A stretch of 5,801 nucleotides of DNA from Suilimivivens sp964571145. GTDB taxonomy: Bacteria > Bacillota > Clostridia > Lachnospirales > Lachnospiraceae. A program made the translations under genes and the position numbers. The first letter of the stretch is position 1; every line of letters starts with the position of its first letter. The DNA lies in the NCBI GenBank assembly GCA_964571145.1, contig CAZNAP010000136.1, positions 1 to 5,801 of the forward strand, given 5' to 3'. The notes beneath the pieces were generated by a model, which was not told the DNA's origin, ran no database searches, and worked only from the letters and a program-made list of their open reading frames with translations. Shown here piece after piece: positions 1-4,824 of the stretch.

Positions 1-159
1 ATTGAAAGAAATAATGCTGAAGTAGATTACTGCTTGAGCTTGGCGGGAGGCTATGCCATTTGTGAAGCAGATGAGGAGTTGAACTTTGAGTCGCTAATGG
101 CTCAGGCAGATAAACTGCTTTATATCAATAAACGTGAGATAAAGGCTGCCGAAAAATAG
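1..159 (+). CDS. GGDEF-domain protein (diguanylate cyclase), C-terminal fragment
   Basis: The window opens inside this gene. Frame 1 is open from base 1 to a TAG at 157-159, giving the last 52 residues. They match the end of a GGDEF domain: a beta strand of the 'SLAGGYAI' type, then an acidic loop, then 'LMAQADKLLYINKREIK'. This corresponds to the family ending in which a short helix carries the conserved A-D-x-x-L-Y motif. GGDEF proteins make the second messenger cyclic di-GMP from two GTP. The catalytic GG[D/E]EF signature, any inhibitory site and the sensor domain lie upstream of the window. It is therefore not possible to say whether the enzyme is active or what it senses. Identification rests on the short but characteristic C-terminal motif. 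Confidence 0.75.
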   Translation: MERNNAEVDYCLSLAGGYAICEADEELNFESLMAQADKLLYINKREIKAAEK

Positions 160-176
160 AAGCTATTTTATTTTTT
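153..176 (+). terminator. Weak AT-rich hairpin with T-tract after the GGDEF gene
   Basis: AAAATAG (153-159) pairs perfectly with CTATTTT (163-169) around a 3-nt loop. One A and six Ts (171-176) follow. The left arm includes the GGDEF stop codon. The stem has only one G-C pair, so it would be weak. The T-tract and position favour an intrinsic terminator, but with low certainty. Confidence 0.35.
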
Positions 177-229
177 ATGGTATATAGAACAAATTAACTA
201 TCAGAAGAAAGAAAAGGAGAAAAAGAAAG

Positions 230-889
230 ATGAAGAAGTATGTTGCAGAGTTTATTGGTACGTTTGTTTTAGTGTTTTTTGCTTGTGGGGTTGCTGCGGT
301 GACAGGGTGTAATGGAGAAATTAACGCATCTTATCTACTTACAGCATTGGCATTTGGTGGAGTTATTGTAGCAATGGCTTATTCCATTGGCAATATTTCA
401 GGATGCCATATTAACCCGGCAGTTTCAATTGCTGTTTGGATCAATAAGGGCATGGACACCAAAGATTTTATCGGTTATGTCGTTGCACAGGTACTTGGAG
501 CAATTGCAGGAGCTGCTGTTCTGATGGGTATGATTGGCAAAGATATGGGACTTGGCGCCAATGGTCTTTTCCAAGGAACCGTCCCGAAATCATTAATTAT
601 TGAAGTGATTCTTACATTTGTTTTTGTACTGGCAGTACTTGGAGCAACCAGCAAAATTGAAAACGGCAATGTGGCAGGTCTTGTAATCGGCGGCTCTTTG
701 ACATTGGTACATTTGCTTGGTATTTACTTCACAGGTACAAGCGTAAATCCTGCTCGTTCACTGGGTCCTGCTATTTTACTTGGCGGTGATGCACTTTCTT
801 GCGTATGGGTATTTGTGGTTGCACCTCTTGTGGGTGGTGCGGCAGCAGCATTTGTTTGGAAGTTTTTAAATCAGGAAAAAAGTAAATAG
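230..889 (+). CDS. aqpZ: Aquaporin Z-type water channel (MIP family)
   Basis: This is a membrane channel of the major intrinsic protein family, 219 residues, the normal length for bacterial AqpZ. Both pore-lining NPA motifs are intact: HINPAV (residues 60-65) and SVNPARS (171-177). By comparison with E. coli AqpZ, the four aromatic/arginine selectivity-filter residues are all present as Phe42, His161, Thr170 and Arg176. That pattern fits a water-selective pore. Glycerol facilitators such as GlpF carry NPARD and smaller filter residues. Six hydrophobic membrane segments can be traced across the protein. The start is well supported by AAGGAG at 214-219, 10 nt before the ATG. Upstream, TGG-TATATA at 178-186 could be an extended -10 element, but no clear -35 is visible. 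The gene stands alone, with repeats on the downstream side. The family call is firm; water rather than glycerol specificity is inferred from the filter residues. Confidence 0.93.
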   Translation: MKKYVAEFIGTFVLVFFACGVAAVTGCNGEINASYLLTALAFGGVIVAMAYSIGNISGCHINPAVSIAVWINKGMDTKDFIGYVVAQVLGAIAGAAVLMGMIGKDMGLGANGLFQGTVPKSLIIEVILTFVFVLAVLGATSKIENGNVAGLVIGGSLTLVHLLGIYFTGTSVNPARSLGPAILLGGDALSCVWVFVVAPLVGGAAAAFVWKFLNQEKSK

Positions 890-890
890 T

Positions 891-922
891 AAATAAAGTA
901 AGAACATTTGTGAACTTTATTT
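891..922. repeat. AT-rich inverted repeat just after the aquaporin stop
   Basis: AAATAAAGT (891-899) and ACTTTATTT (914-922) are perfect 9-base inverted copies around a 14-nt loop. The stem contains a single G-C pair and no T-tract follows. It may be a weak transcript-end hairpin acting with the next one, or a protein-binding palindrome. Confidence 0.4.
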
Positions 923-930
923 GACTGTCT

Positions 931-967
931 ATGGGAAAATGTGTCTTAAATAAAGACCTTTTCCCAT
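931..967 (+). terminator. Two-part hairpin, possible aquaporin transcript terminator
   Basis: ATGGGAAAA (931-939) pairs perfectly with TTTTCCCAT (959-967). Inside it, GTCTT (943-947) pairs with AAGAC (953-957) around the 5-nt loop AAATA. The two stems are separated by a small internal loop (TGT opposite C). The sequence after it (TATTCGACTTTAATTT) is T-rich but broken, so it is not a classical intrinsic terminator. It lies between the aquaporin and the promoter of the XRE gene, where a transcription boundary would be expected. Confidence 0.45.
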
Positions 968-968
968 T

Positions 969-1058
969 ATTCGACTTTAATTTGCATGTCATAAAATAAT
1001 ATACCATTCGACTTGTAAATATGACAATACTAAGATATACTATAGATAAAGCGAATGG
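969..1058. promoter_or_regulatory. Candidate operator boxes of the XRE repressor
   Basis: The 9-mer ATTCGACTT occurs twice in direct orientation, at 969-977 and 1006-1014. A third, inverted copy of the related form CCATTCGCTT is read on the minus strand at 1049-1058. The second copy, as CCATTCGACTT (1004-1014), runs into the -35 element. The inverted copy covers the expected transcription start and the ribosome binding site. Two boxes therefore bracket the promoter, as expected for an autoregulating XRE protein. A separate short palindrome, TTGT-7-ACAA (1013-1027), also overlaps the -35. The repeats are seen directly; repressor binding is inferred. Confidence 0.45.
1013..1041 (+). promoter_or_regulatory. 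Sigma-A-type promoter of the XRE-ImmA-PIN module
   Basis: TTGTAA (1013-1018) and TATACT (1036-1041) are separated by 17 nt and resemble the -35 and -10 consensus. Transcription would start near 1048, about 22 nt before the preferred XRE start codon. This leaves too little leader for translation from the in-frame ATG at 1055. Confidence 0.6.
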
Positions 1059-1062
1059 GGGA
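1057..1062 (+). promoter_or_regulatory. Ribosome binding site that decides the XRE start
   Basis: GGGGGA lies 7 nt before the ATG at 1070 and 4 nt before the ATG at 1067. It falls inside the reading frame if translation began at the upstream ATG at 1055, which has no binding site of its own. It favours the 1070 (or 1067) start. Confidence 0.55.
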
Positions 1063-1069
1063 AATAATG

Positions 1070-1405
1070 ATGGAAAAGATACAGCGAGAATTAAGGTTGA
1101 AGGAATTAAGAAAAGAAAGCAAACTTACGCAAGAACAATTGGCTAATTTTTTAGAGGTAGATCAGACATTAATTACTAAAATTGAAAATGGTAGTAGAGC
1201 ACTTAGTGTTACTTTGCTCGATAAAGTATGTAGCCTTTTTGGCTGTACGGCAGAATACTTAGTTGGAGAAAGTGAGGTGTATATTCCGCTTAATTTTGCT
1301 TTTCGCTCTAGCAATATTCAAACTGAAGATTTACAAAGTATTGCGGCGGTAAACAAAATTGCTATGAATCTTCGCTATATGGATGAATTAATGGGGGATG
1401 AATAA
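1070..1405 (+). CDS. XRE-family helix-turn-helix repressor of the module
   Basis: This is a small cytoplasmic DNA-binding protein of 111 residues from the chosen start. Residues 6-65 form a Cro/CI-type helix-turn-helix domain, with the core 'LTQEQLANFLEVDQTLITK' at about 19-37 followed by IENG. The C-terminal part (about 76-104) has the pattern FAFRSSNIQTEDLQ and then a helix ending in NLRYM. From memory, this tail recurs in XRE proteins encoded next to ImmA/IrrE peptidases, and it is a plausible place for peptidase recognition. An in-frame ATG at 1055 would add five residues but has no ribosome binding site and sits too close to the predicted transcription start, so 1070 is preferred. The stop is 1 nt before the peptidase start codon, so the two are surely co-transcribed. 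The likely role is autorepressor and labile partner of the downstream genes, by analogy with ImmR and DdrO. The family is clear; the target is inferred. Confidence 0.88.
   Translation: MEKIQRELRLKELRKESKLTQEQLANFLEVDQTLITKIENGSRALSVTLLDKVCSLFGCTAEYLVGESEVYIPLNFAFRSSNIQTEDLQSIAAVNKIAMNLRYMDELMGDE
1393..1398 (+). promoter_or_regulatory. Ribosome binding site that decides the peptidase start
   Basis: GGGGGA within the last XRE codons lies 8 nt before the ATG at 1407, which is good spacing. The earlier in-frame ATG at 1398 touches this motif and could not use it. The same GGGGGA motif precedes the XRE gene. Confidence 0.55.
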
Positions 1406-1406
1406 T

Positions 1407-2156
1407 ATGAAATCCGCACAAGAACTAAATTCTCTGGCGTTAAGTACCAGAAGAGAGTGGGGAGAAGATGATTACTCGCCTATTGATATATTTGCGACTG
1501 TGAATGGCTGGAAGGAAAAGCAGATTACCCTTGTAAGTTATCCATTGTCCCCCAGGATCAGTGGGATGTGTACAAGAGTTAATAAGGATACATTGATTTG
1601 TATTAATTCATCAACTTCTTATGGAAGGCAGAGATTTACATTAGCACATGAATTGTATCATGTTTTATATGAAAAAAATATGCAACGTGTAATTTGTGAT
1701 ATGCATATGGGAGATGATAAGTCAGATTCTGAAAAGGAAGCTGATTTGTTTGCGGGATATTTATTGATGCCTTATGATGCCATGTTTCAATATGCAAAAA
1801 AGTTTACACAATGGAATCTGAATACTGTTATTGATGCAGAACAATTTTTTCAAATTAGCCATGTGGCGATGCTATATCGACTTGAAAAAGATAGGTTTAT
1901 TAATCATAAAACAGTAGAAGCATTTAAGGAATGTGTAATATCTCGAGAAGCAGCAAAACTTGGATATGGAAAAGAATTATATATGTCATTGCCTCAAAAT
2001 AAACAATATTTTACTACAGGAGAGTATATCCGTAAAGTAGAAAAGCTAGCGGAAGTTGAGAAGATTTCCAATGGAAAGAAAGAAGAACTTTTGTTAGATG
2101 CATTTAGGGCAGATATTGTTTATAACTTAGATGAGGAAGGAAGCTTGAATGACTGA
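1407..2156 (+). CDS. ImmA/IrrE-family zinc metallopeptidase
   Basis: The protein has 249 residues from the preferred start. The zinc-binding HExxH motif is HELYH at residues 81-85, preceded by 'RQRFTLA' in the usual family context. The third ligand is expected in the acidic helix at 109-113 (EKEAD), followed by the family signature FAGYLLMP (115-122). The catalytic glutamate is Glu82. About 90 further residues at the C-terminus include a conserved-looking 'LLLDAFRADIVY' stretch near the end, which may carry sensing or partner contacts. Known relatives are ImmA, which cleaves the ICEBs1 repressor ImmR, and IrrE/PprI, which cleaves DdrO in Deinococcus. By analogy this enzyme would cleave the adjacent XRE protein on a stress or DNA-damage signal. 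It starts 1 nt after the XRE stop and overlaps the PIN gene by 8 nt. An in-frame ATG at 1398 would add three residues. No key residue is missing, so it is predicted to be active. Confidence 0.9.
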   Translation: MKSAQELNSLALSTRREWGEDDYSPIDIFATVNGWKEKQITLVSYPLSPRISGMCTRVNKDTLICINSSTSYGRQRFTLAHELYHVLYEKNMQRVICDMHMGDDKSDSEKEADLFAGYLLMPYDAMFQYAKKFTQWNLNTVIDAEQFFQISHVAMLYRLEKDRFINHKTVEAFKECVISREAAKLGYGKELYMSLPQNKQYFTTGEYIRKVEKLAEVEKISNGKKEELLLDAFRADIVYNLDEEGSLND

Positions 2157-2688
2157 TAATTTGTTTTTTGATACAGACTGTTTATCAGCCTTTCTGTGGA
2201 TTAATGACACAAATATACTGCAAGCATTATATGGTGGCAAAATAGTATTGCCAGATGCAGTATACAGCGAATTATCAAATCCATCAATTCCTCATATTAA
2301 AAAAAGAACAGACGAATTGATAAATGCGAATGTTGCGATAGTACAGGAGATTAAGGTTGGAACAACAGAATATTTATTATTTGATTCTTTAGTGAAGGGA
2401 ATAAACGGAGAAATAAAGATAGGACGTGGTGAAGCTGCGGGCATTGCATTGGCCAAAACATATAATGGTATTTTAGCAAGTAATAATTATCGGGATATTG
2501 CTCCATATATTAAGAAGTATCAATTGCAACATATTGATACAGGACATATTCTCATTGAAGCAATGAATAAAAAGATAATAACAGAGACGGAAGGAAATGT
2601 TATTTGGCAAAAAATGCTTGATAAAAACCGTATGCTTCCTGCAAAAAGCTTTACTGAGTATTTGGCATACAGTGAAAATAGCAAATAG
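2149..2688 (+). CDS. PIN-domain protein, putative ribonuclease (third gene of the module)
   Basis: This 179-residue protein has the layout of a PIN-fold nuclease of the DUF3368-like kind. The first beta strand carries the acidic motif FFDTD (6-10, Asp8). Strand two and the next helix give 'IVLPDAVYSEL' with Glu41. 'GRGEAAGIALA' supplies Glu95. The last strand reads 'GILASNNYRDI', where most PIN nucleases have Asp-Asp; here the positions are Asn112-Asn113, with Asp116 nearby. A C-terminal helical tail follows (about 133-175). PIN proteins are typically Mg2+-dependent RNases and often toxins of type II toxin-antitoxin pairs. The gene starts 8 nt inside the end of the peptidase gene, with GAAGGA (2136-2141) 7 nt before the ATG, so translation is coupled. 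Its dose is thus tied to the XRE-peptidase pair. It is inferred to be the effector of the module; reduced or altered catalysis is possible given the Asn substitutions. Confidence 0.78.
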   Translation: MTDNLFFDTDCLSAFLWINDTNILQALYGGKIVLPDAVYSELSNPSIPHIKKRTDELINANVAIVQEIKVGTTEYLLFDSLVKGINGEIKIGRGEAAGIALAKTYNGILASNNYRDIAPYIKKYQLQHIDTGHILIEAMNKKIITETEGNVIWQKMLDKNRMLPAKSFTEYLAYSENSK

Positions 2689-2724
2689 TAAGGAAATAAT
2701 ATAGACATACACGGAGGATTAGAA

Positions 2725-3372
2725 ATGAAAACAAGAAGAATCGCAATGTCGCTGTTTGGAGTTATTATTTGTGCAATCAGCGTAGGCATTTTTAAAATAG
2801 CAGCACTTGGCGTAGACCCATTTCAATCCTTGATGAGCGGGTTGGATCAATTGATTCCCATTAATTTTGGAACATTATATGTGATTGTAAATGTTGTTTT
2901 GTTGACGTTTGCGTTAATTGCAGACAGACATTACATAGGAATTGCCACCTTTATCAATTTGTTCCTTTTGGGATATATAACACAGTTTACATTTGACTTT
3001 TTACGGACAATAATCGTGAATCCATCTATGGTTACCCGTATAATTTGTCTGGTTATTGGCATTGTTATTATCTGTTTCGGTTCCGCATTTTATATGACAG
3101 CAGACCTGGGAGTATCAACGTATGATGCCATTGCGATTATTATATCTAGCACATGGAAAATTGGAAAATTTCAGTATGTACGTATTTGTACGGATATAGT
3201 CTGCGTTGTTGCCGGTGCGATACTCTTCTTGATTGCCGGTGGTAAAGTATTACAGATACCGACTATTATTGGAGTTGGAACAATTATTACAGCCTTTTTC
3301 ATGGGACCTTTAATTGAATTCTTCAATGTAAAGATGGCACGTCCGTTTATGAATAAAAAAGCTTCGGAGTGA
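2725..3372 (+). CDS. YczE/YitT-type integral membrane protein
   Basis: The protein has 215 residues and is very hydrophobic, with about six membrane segments (roughly 7-27, 47-65, 70-90, 105-124, 151-170 and 179-200). An internal duplication is visible: the first half has 'AALGVDPFQSLMSGL' after the first segment and the second half has 'ADLGVSTYDAIAIII' after the fourth. This repeated LGV-(D/S)-x-(F/Y)-(Q/D) motif is typical of the YczE/YyaS/YitT group. No biochemical function is firmly known for the group; relatives have been linked to transport or to supporting secondary metabolism. GGAGG at 2713-2717, 7 nt before the ATG, supports the start. The gene follows the PIN gene after 36 nt with no visible terminator and ends 1 nt before the next gene, so it is probably in an operon with the hydrolase and perhaps with the XRE module. 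Confidence 0.82.
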   Translation: MKTRRIAMSLFGVIICAISVGIFKIAALGVDPFQSLMSGLDQLIPINFGTLYVIVNVVLLTFALIADRHYIGIATFINLFLLGYITQFTFDFLRTIIVNPSMVTRIICLVIGIVIICFGSAFYMTADLGVSTYDAIAIIISSTWKIGKFQYVRICTDIVCVVAGAILFLIAGGKVLQIPTIIGVGTIITAFFMGPLIEFFNVKMARPFMNKKASE

Positions 3373-3373
3373 A

Positions 3374-3895
3374 ATGACGATGAAAAAATTATTGATTGTT
3401 GTAGATATGCAGAATGATTTTGTAAGTGGTAGCCTTGGGACTACAGAGGCACAACAGATAGTGCCGGCGGTGGTGAAGAAGGTTAAAACATATTTGGAGG
3501 CCGGGGACGAAGTGGTCTTTACCAGAGATACTCATACAGCAGATTATCTGCATACTCAAGAAGGCAGAAAACTTCCAGTAGAACATTGTATACAAGGGAC
3601 ACCGGGGTGGGAAATTATTCTAGAATTACAGCCTTTTCCGGGAAAAGTATTTGACAAGCCTACTTTCGGAAGCTTGAGTTTAGCAGAATACGTTGTAAAA
3701 GAAGACTTTGACACGATTGAATTGGTAGGTTTGTGTACAGATATTTGCGTGGTTTCAAATGCCTTGTTACTCAAGGCGAATCTGACAGAAGCAGAGATAA
3801 GCGTGGATGCGTCCTGCTGTGCAGGTGTAACACCTGAAACACATGCAGCCGCGTTAACGACTATGAAAATGTGTCAGGTGAACGTAATAGAATAG
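3374..3895 (+). CDS. Nicotinamidase-like cysteine hydrolase (isochorismatase superfamily)
   Basis: A 173-residue cytoplasmic alpha/beta hydrolase. The catalytic triad of the superfamily is visible: Asp11 in DMQNDF, Lys95 in FDKPTFGS and Cys125 in GLCTDICV. A likely metal site made of Asp52 and His54 (RDTH), His60 and His71 (EHCIQGTPG) resembles that of nicotinamidase PncA, including the Firmicute-type 'CTDICV' wording. Nicotinamidase converts nicotinamide to nicotinate and ammonia in NAD salvage. Other members act on isochorismate, ureidoacrylate or unknown amides, so the substrate is inferred. GGAG at 3366-3369 lies in the last codons of the YczE-type gene, 4 nt before the ATG at 3374 and 10 nt before an in-frame ATG at 3380. 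The latter would remove two residues and is equally possible. Translation is probably coupled to the gene before it. The stop lies 5 nt from the stop of the convergent phosphatase gene, with no terminator between them. Confidence 0.8.
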   Translation: MTMKKLLIVVDMQNDFVSGSLGTTEAQQIVPAVVKKVKTYLEAGDEVVFTRDTHTADYLHTQEGRKLPVEHCIQGTPGWEIILELQPFPGKVFDKPTFGSLSLAEYVVKEDFDTIELVGLCTDICVVSNALLLKANLTEAEISVDASCCAGVTPETHAAALTTMKMCQVNVIE

Positions 3896-3900
3896 GAAAA

Positions 3901-4614
3901 TTAACCCTGAAATACATCGGTGAAGTATCCTGCCTGAGATATGGGTTCGCCAGCATACTTTAAATGTGAAGTGTCGCCCATGACCTGAATGCGAAAAGCG
4001 GCATTGTCTTCATAACGTTCTTCAGTGCCGATGACGGTAACAGAGGTGGGCGCAAGATAAAAATCATGCCAAAGGAGAACGGGAGAAATCCCCAAAATAT
4101 GTCCCAGCATGACACAAGTGACTCCGAGATGACAGAAGATAACGATTGTATCATCGGAGTGCTTATTAACCTTATAATAATTCTGATATCGTGAATATCC
4201 GTATGTTTCAATTAATTGATCAATACCTTCGCAGACTTCTTTATGAGCTTCAGCTATTCCTGGCGTATTTTGATAAAGATCACTATTTAGCCATTTTTGA
4301 GCATCATAGTATTCCGGAACGTTGGTCCAGTAATGTGGCATCAAATCCCATGGAACGTGGGTCAAGCCTGTGGTTGGATCAGTAACCGGATAATAGAATT
4401 CTTTTAGCCATTCATAAGTAGTTGCGGAACGACCGACTTGCTCAAGGGAGTAAGAGGCTGTTTGCTGAGCGCGGCCCAGTGGCGAACAATAAAAATCTTT
4501 TACATCCCATTTTGATACACGTTTTGATAGAAGAATCGCTTCACGCACCCCTTTATCAGTTAATGAATCGAGTGTATAATCGGGATCTCCGTGACGAATA
4601 AATATTATTTTCAT
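3901..4614 (-). CDS. Histidine phosphatase family protein (phosphoglycerate mutase-like)
   Basis: The protein has 237 residues. The N-terminus begins a beta strand ending in the family signature RHG (7-9), where His8 is the residue that becomes phosphorylated. Arg48 in 'SPLGRAQQTA' is the second phosphate-binding arginine, an acidic residue (Glu68 or Glu72) follows in the cap region, and His162 in 'FCHLGVTCVML' completes the pocket. All core catalytic residues are therefore present. The cap insert (about 73-125) is rich in Tyr, Trp and Pro and makes the protein somewhat longer than the common members of about 200 residues. The family dephosphorylates many small molecules (sugar phosphates, nucleotides, cofactor precursors), and nothing here fixes the substrate. 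GGAGG, read on the minus strand at 4621-4625, supports the start. Transcription diverges from the GMP synthase gene and converges on the hydrolase. Its promoter carries strong palindromes, so it may be specifically regulated. Confidence 0.88.
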   Translation of the reverse strand: MKIIFIRHGDPDYTLDSLTDKGVREAILLSKRVSKWDVKDFYCSPLGRAQQTASYSLEQVGRSATTYEWLKEFYYPVTDPTTGLTHVPWDLMPHYWTNVPEYYDAQKWLNSDLYQNTPGIAEAHKEVCEGIDQLIETYGYSRYQNYYKVNKHSDDTIVIFCHLGVTCVMLGHILGISPVLLWHDFYLAPTSVTVIGTEERYEDNAAFRIQVMGDTSHLKYAGEPISQAGYFTDVFQG

Positions 4615-4648
4615 TGCATGCCTCCAGTGGTTATTTTTTACTACTAAC

Positions 4649-4678
4649 GTTCATTATATCATGAACAAAGTTCATGAT
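4649..4678 (-). promoter_or_regulatory. -10 element and GTTCAT/ATGAAC palindrome cluster of the phosphatase gene
   Basis: On the minus strand a perfect TATAAT lies at 4653-4658, about 39 nt before the start codon. No convincing -35 is found at the right distance, which suggests help from an activator or a weak promoter. The hexamer GTTCAT occurs at 4649-4654 and 4670-4675, with its inverse ATGAAC at 4661-4666. ATCATGAAC-AAA-GTTCATGAT (4658-4678) is a perfect 9-base palindrome with a 3-nt centre. The outer copy overlaps the -10. The spacing resembles operators of TetR-type repressors; that assignment is inference. Confidence 0.5.
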
Positions 4679-4689
4679 CGTTATCTACA

Positions 4690-4702
4690 CGAGCTTCGCT
4701 CG
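4690..4702. repeat. Small GC-rich hairpin in the divergent intergenic region
   Basis: CGAGC-TTC-GCTCG is a perfect 5-base stem with a 3-nt loop, standing out in an AT-rich region. No T-tract follows on either strand, and it lies between divergent genes, so a terminator is unlikely. It may be a remnant of a dispersed repeat or part of a regulatory site. Confidence 0.4.
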
Positions 4703-4759
4703 GCAGTCTTATTATATCACAAAATACAGTAAATAATGTAATTATTTTATGTAAATATT

Positions 4760-4788
4760 ATGTGTATGTACAAAACACATGCTATAAT
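4760..4788 (+). promoter_or_regulatory. Extended -10 promoter of the GMP synthase gene with overlapping palindrome
   Basis: TGCTATAAT (4780-4788) is an extended -10 element with a perfect TATAAT at 4783-4788. The start point would be near 4795, about 30 nt before the ATG. The -35 position holds no consensus but is part of an inverted repeat, ATGTGT (4760-4765) and ACACAT (4775-4780), which could be an operator. The leader is too short for a purine riboswitch. Confidence 0.6.
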
Positions 4789-4824
4789 AAAACCAAGTAT
4801 GAAATTTCAGAAGGAGGTATTACA

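Noticed and set aside
771..1007. A 78-residue minus-strand open frame spanning the aquaporin end and the intergenic repeats
   Set aside because: About half is antisense to the aquaporin, it reads through the inverted repeats, and there is no convincing ribosome binding site or domain.
1055..1069. Upstream ATG as start of the XRE gene
   Set aside because: It has no ribosome binding site, lies only about 7 nt after the predicted transcription start, and the GGGGGA motif right after it fits the ATG at 1070 instead.
2473..2789. Two overlapping minus-strand open frames (about 79 and 89 residues) with hydrophobic stretches
   Set aside because: They are antisense to the PIN and YczE-type genes; the hydrophobic look follows from the AT-rich opposite strand.
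4658..4678. The ATCATGAAC palindrome as an intrinsic terminator
   Set aside because: It sits between divergent genes, has no T-tract on either strand, and overlaps a minus-strand -10 element, so an operator is the better reading.
4700..4824. Purine or other riboswitch before the GMP synthase gene
   Set aside because: The leader after the predicted promoter is about 30 nt and contains none of the conserved purine-riboswitch core; there is no space for an aptamer plus switch.
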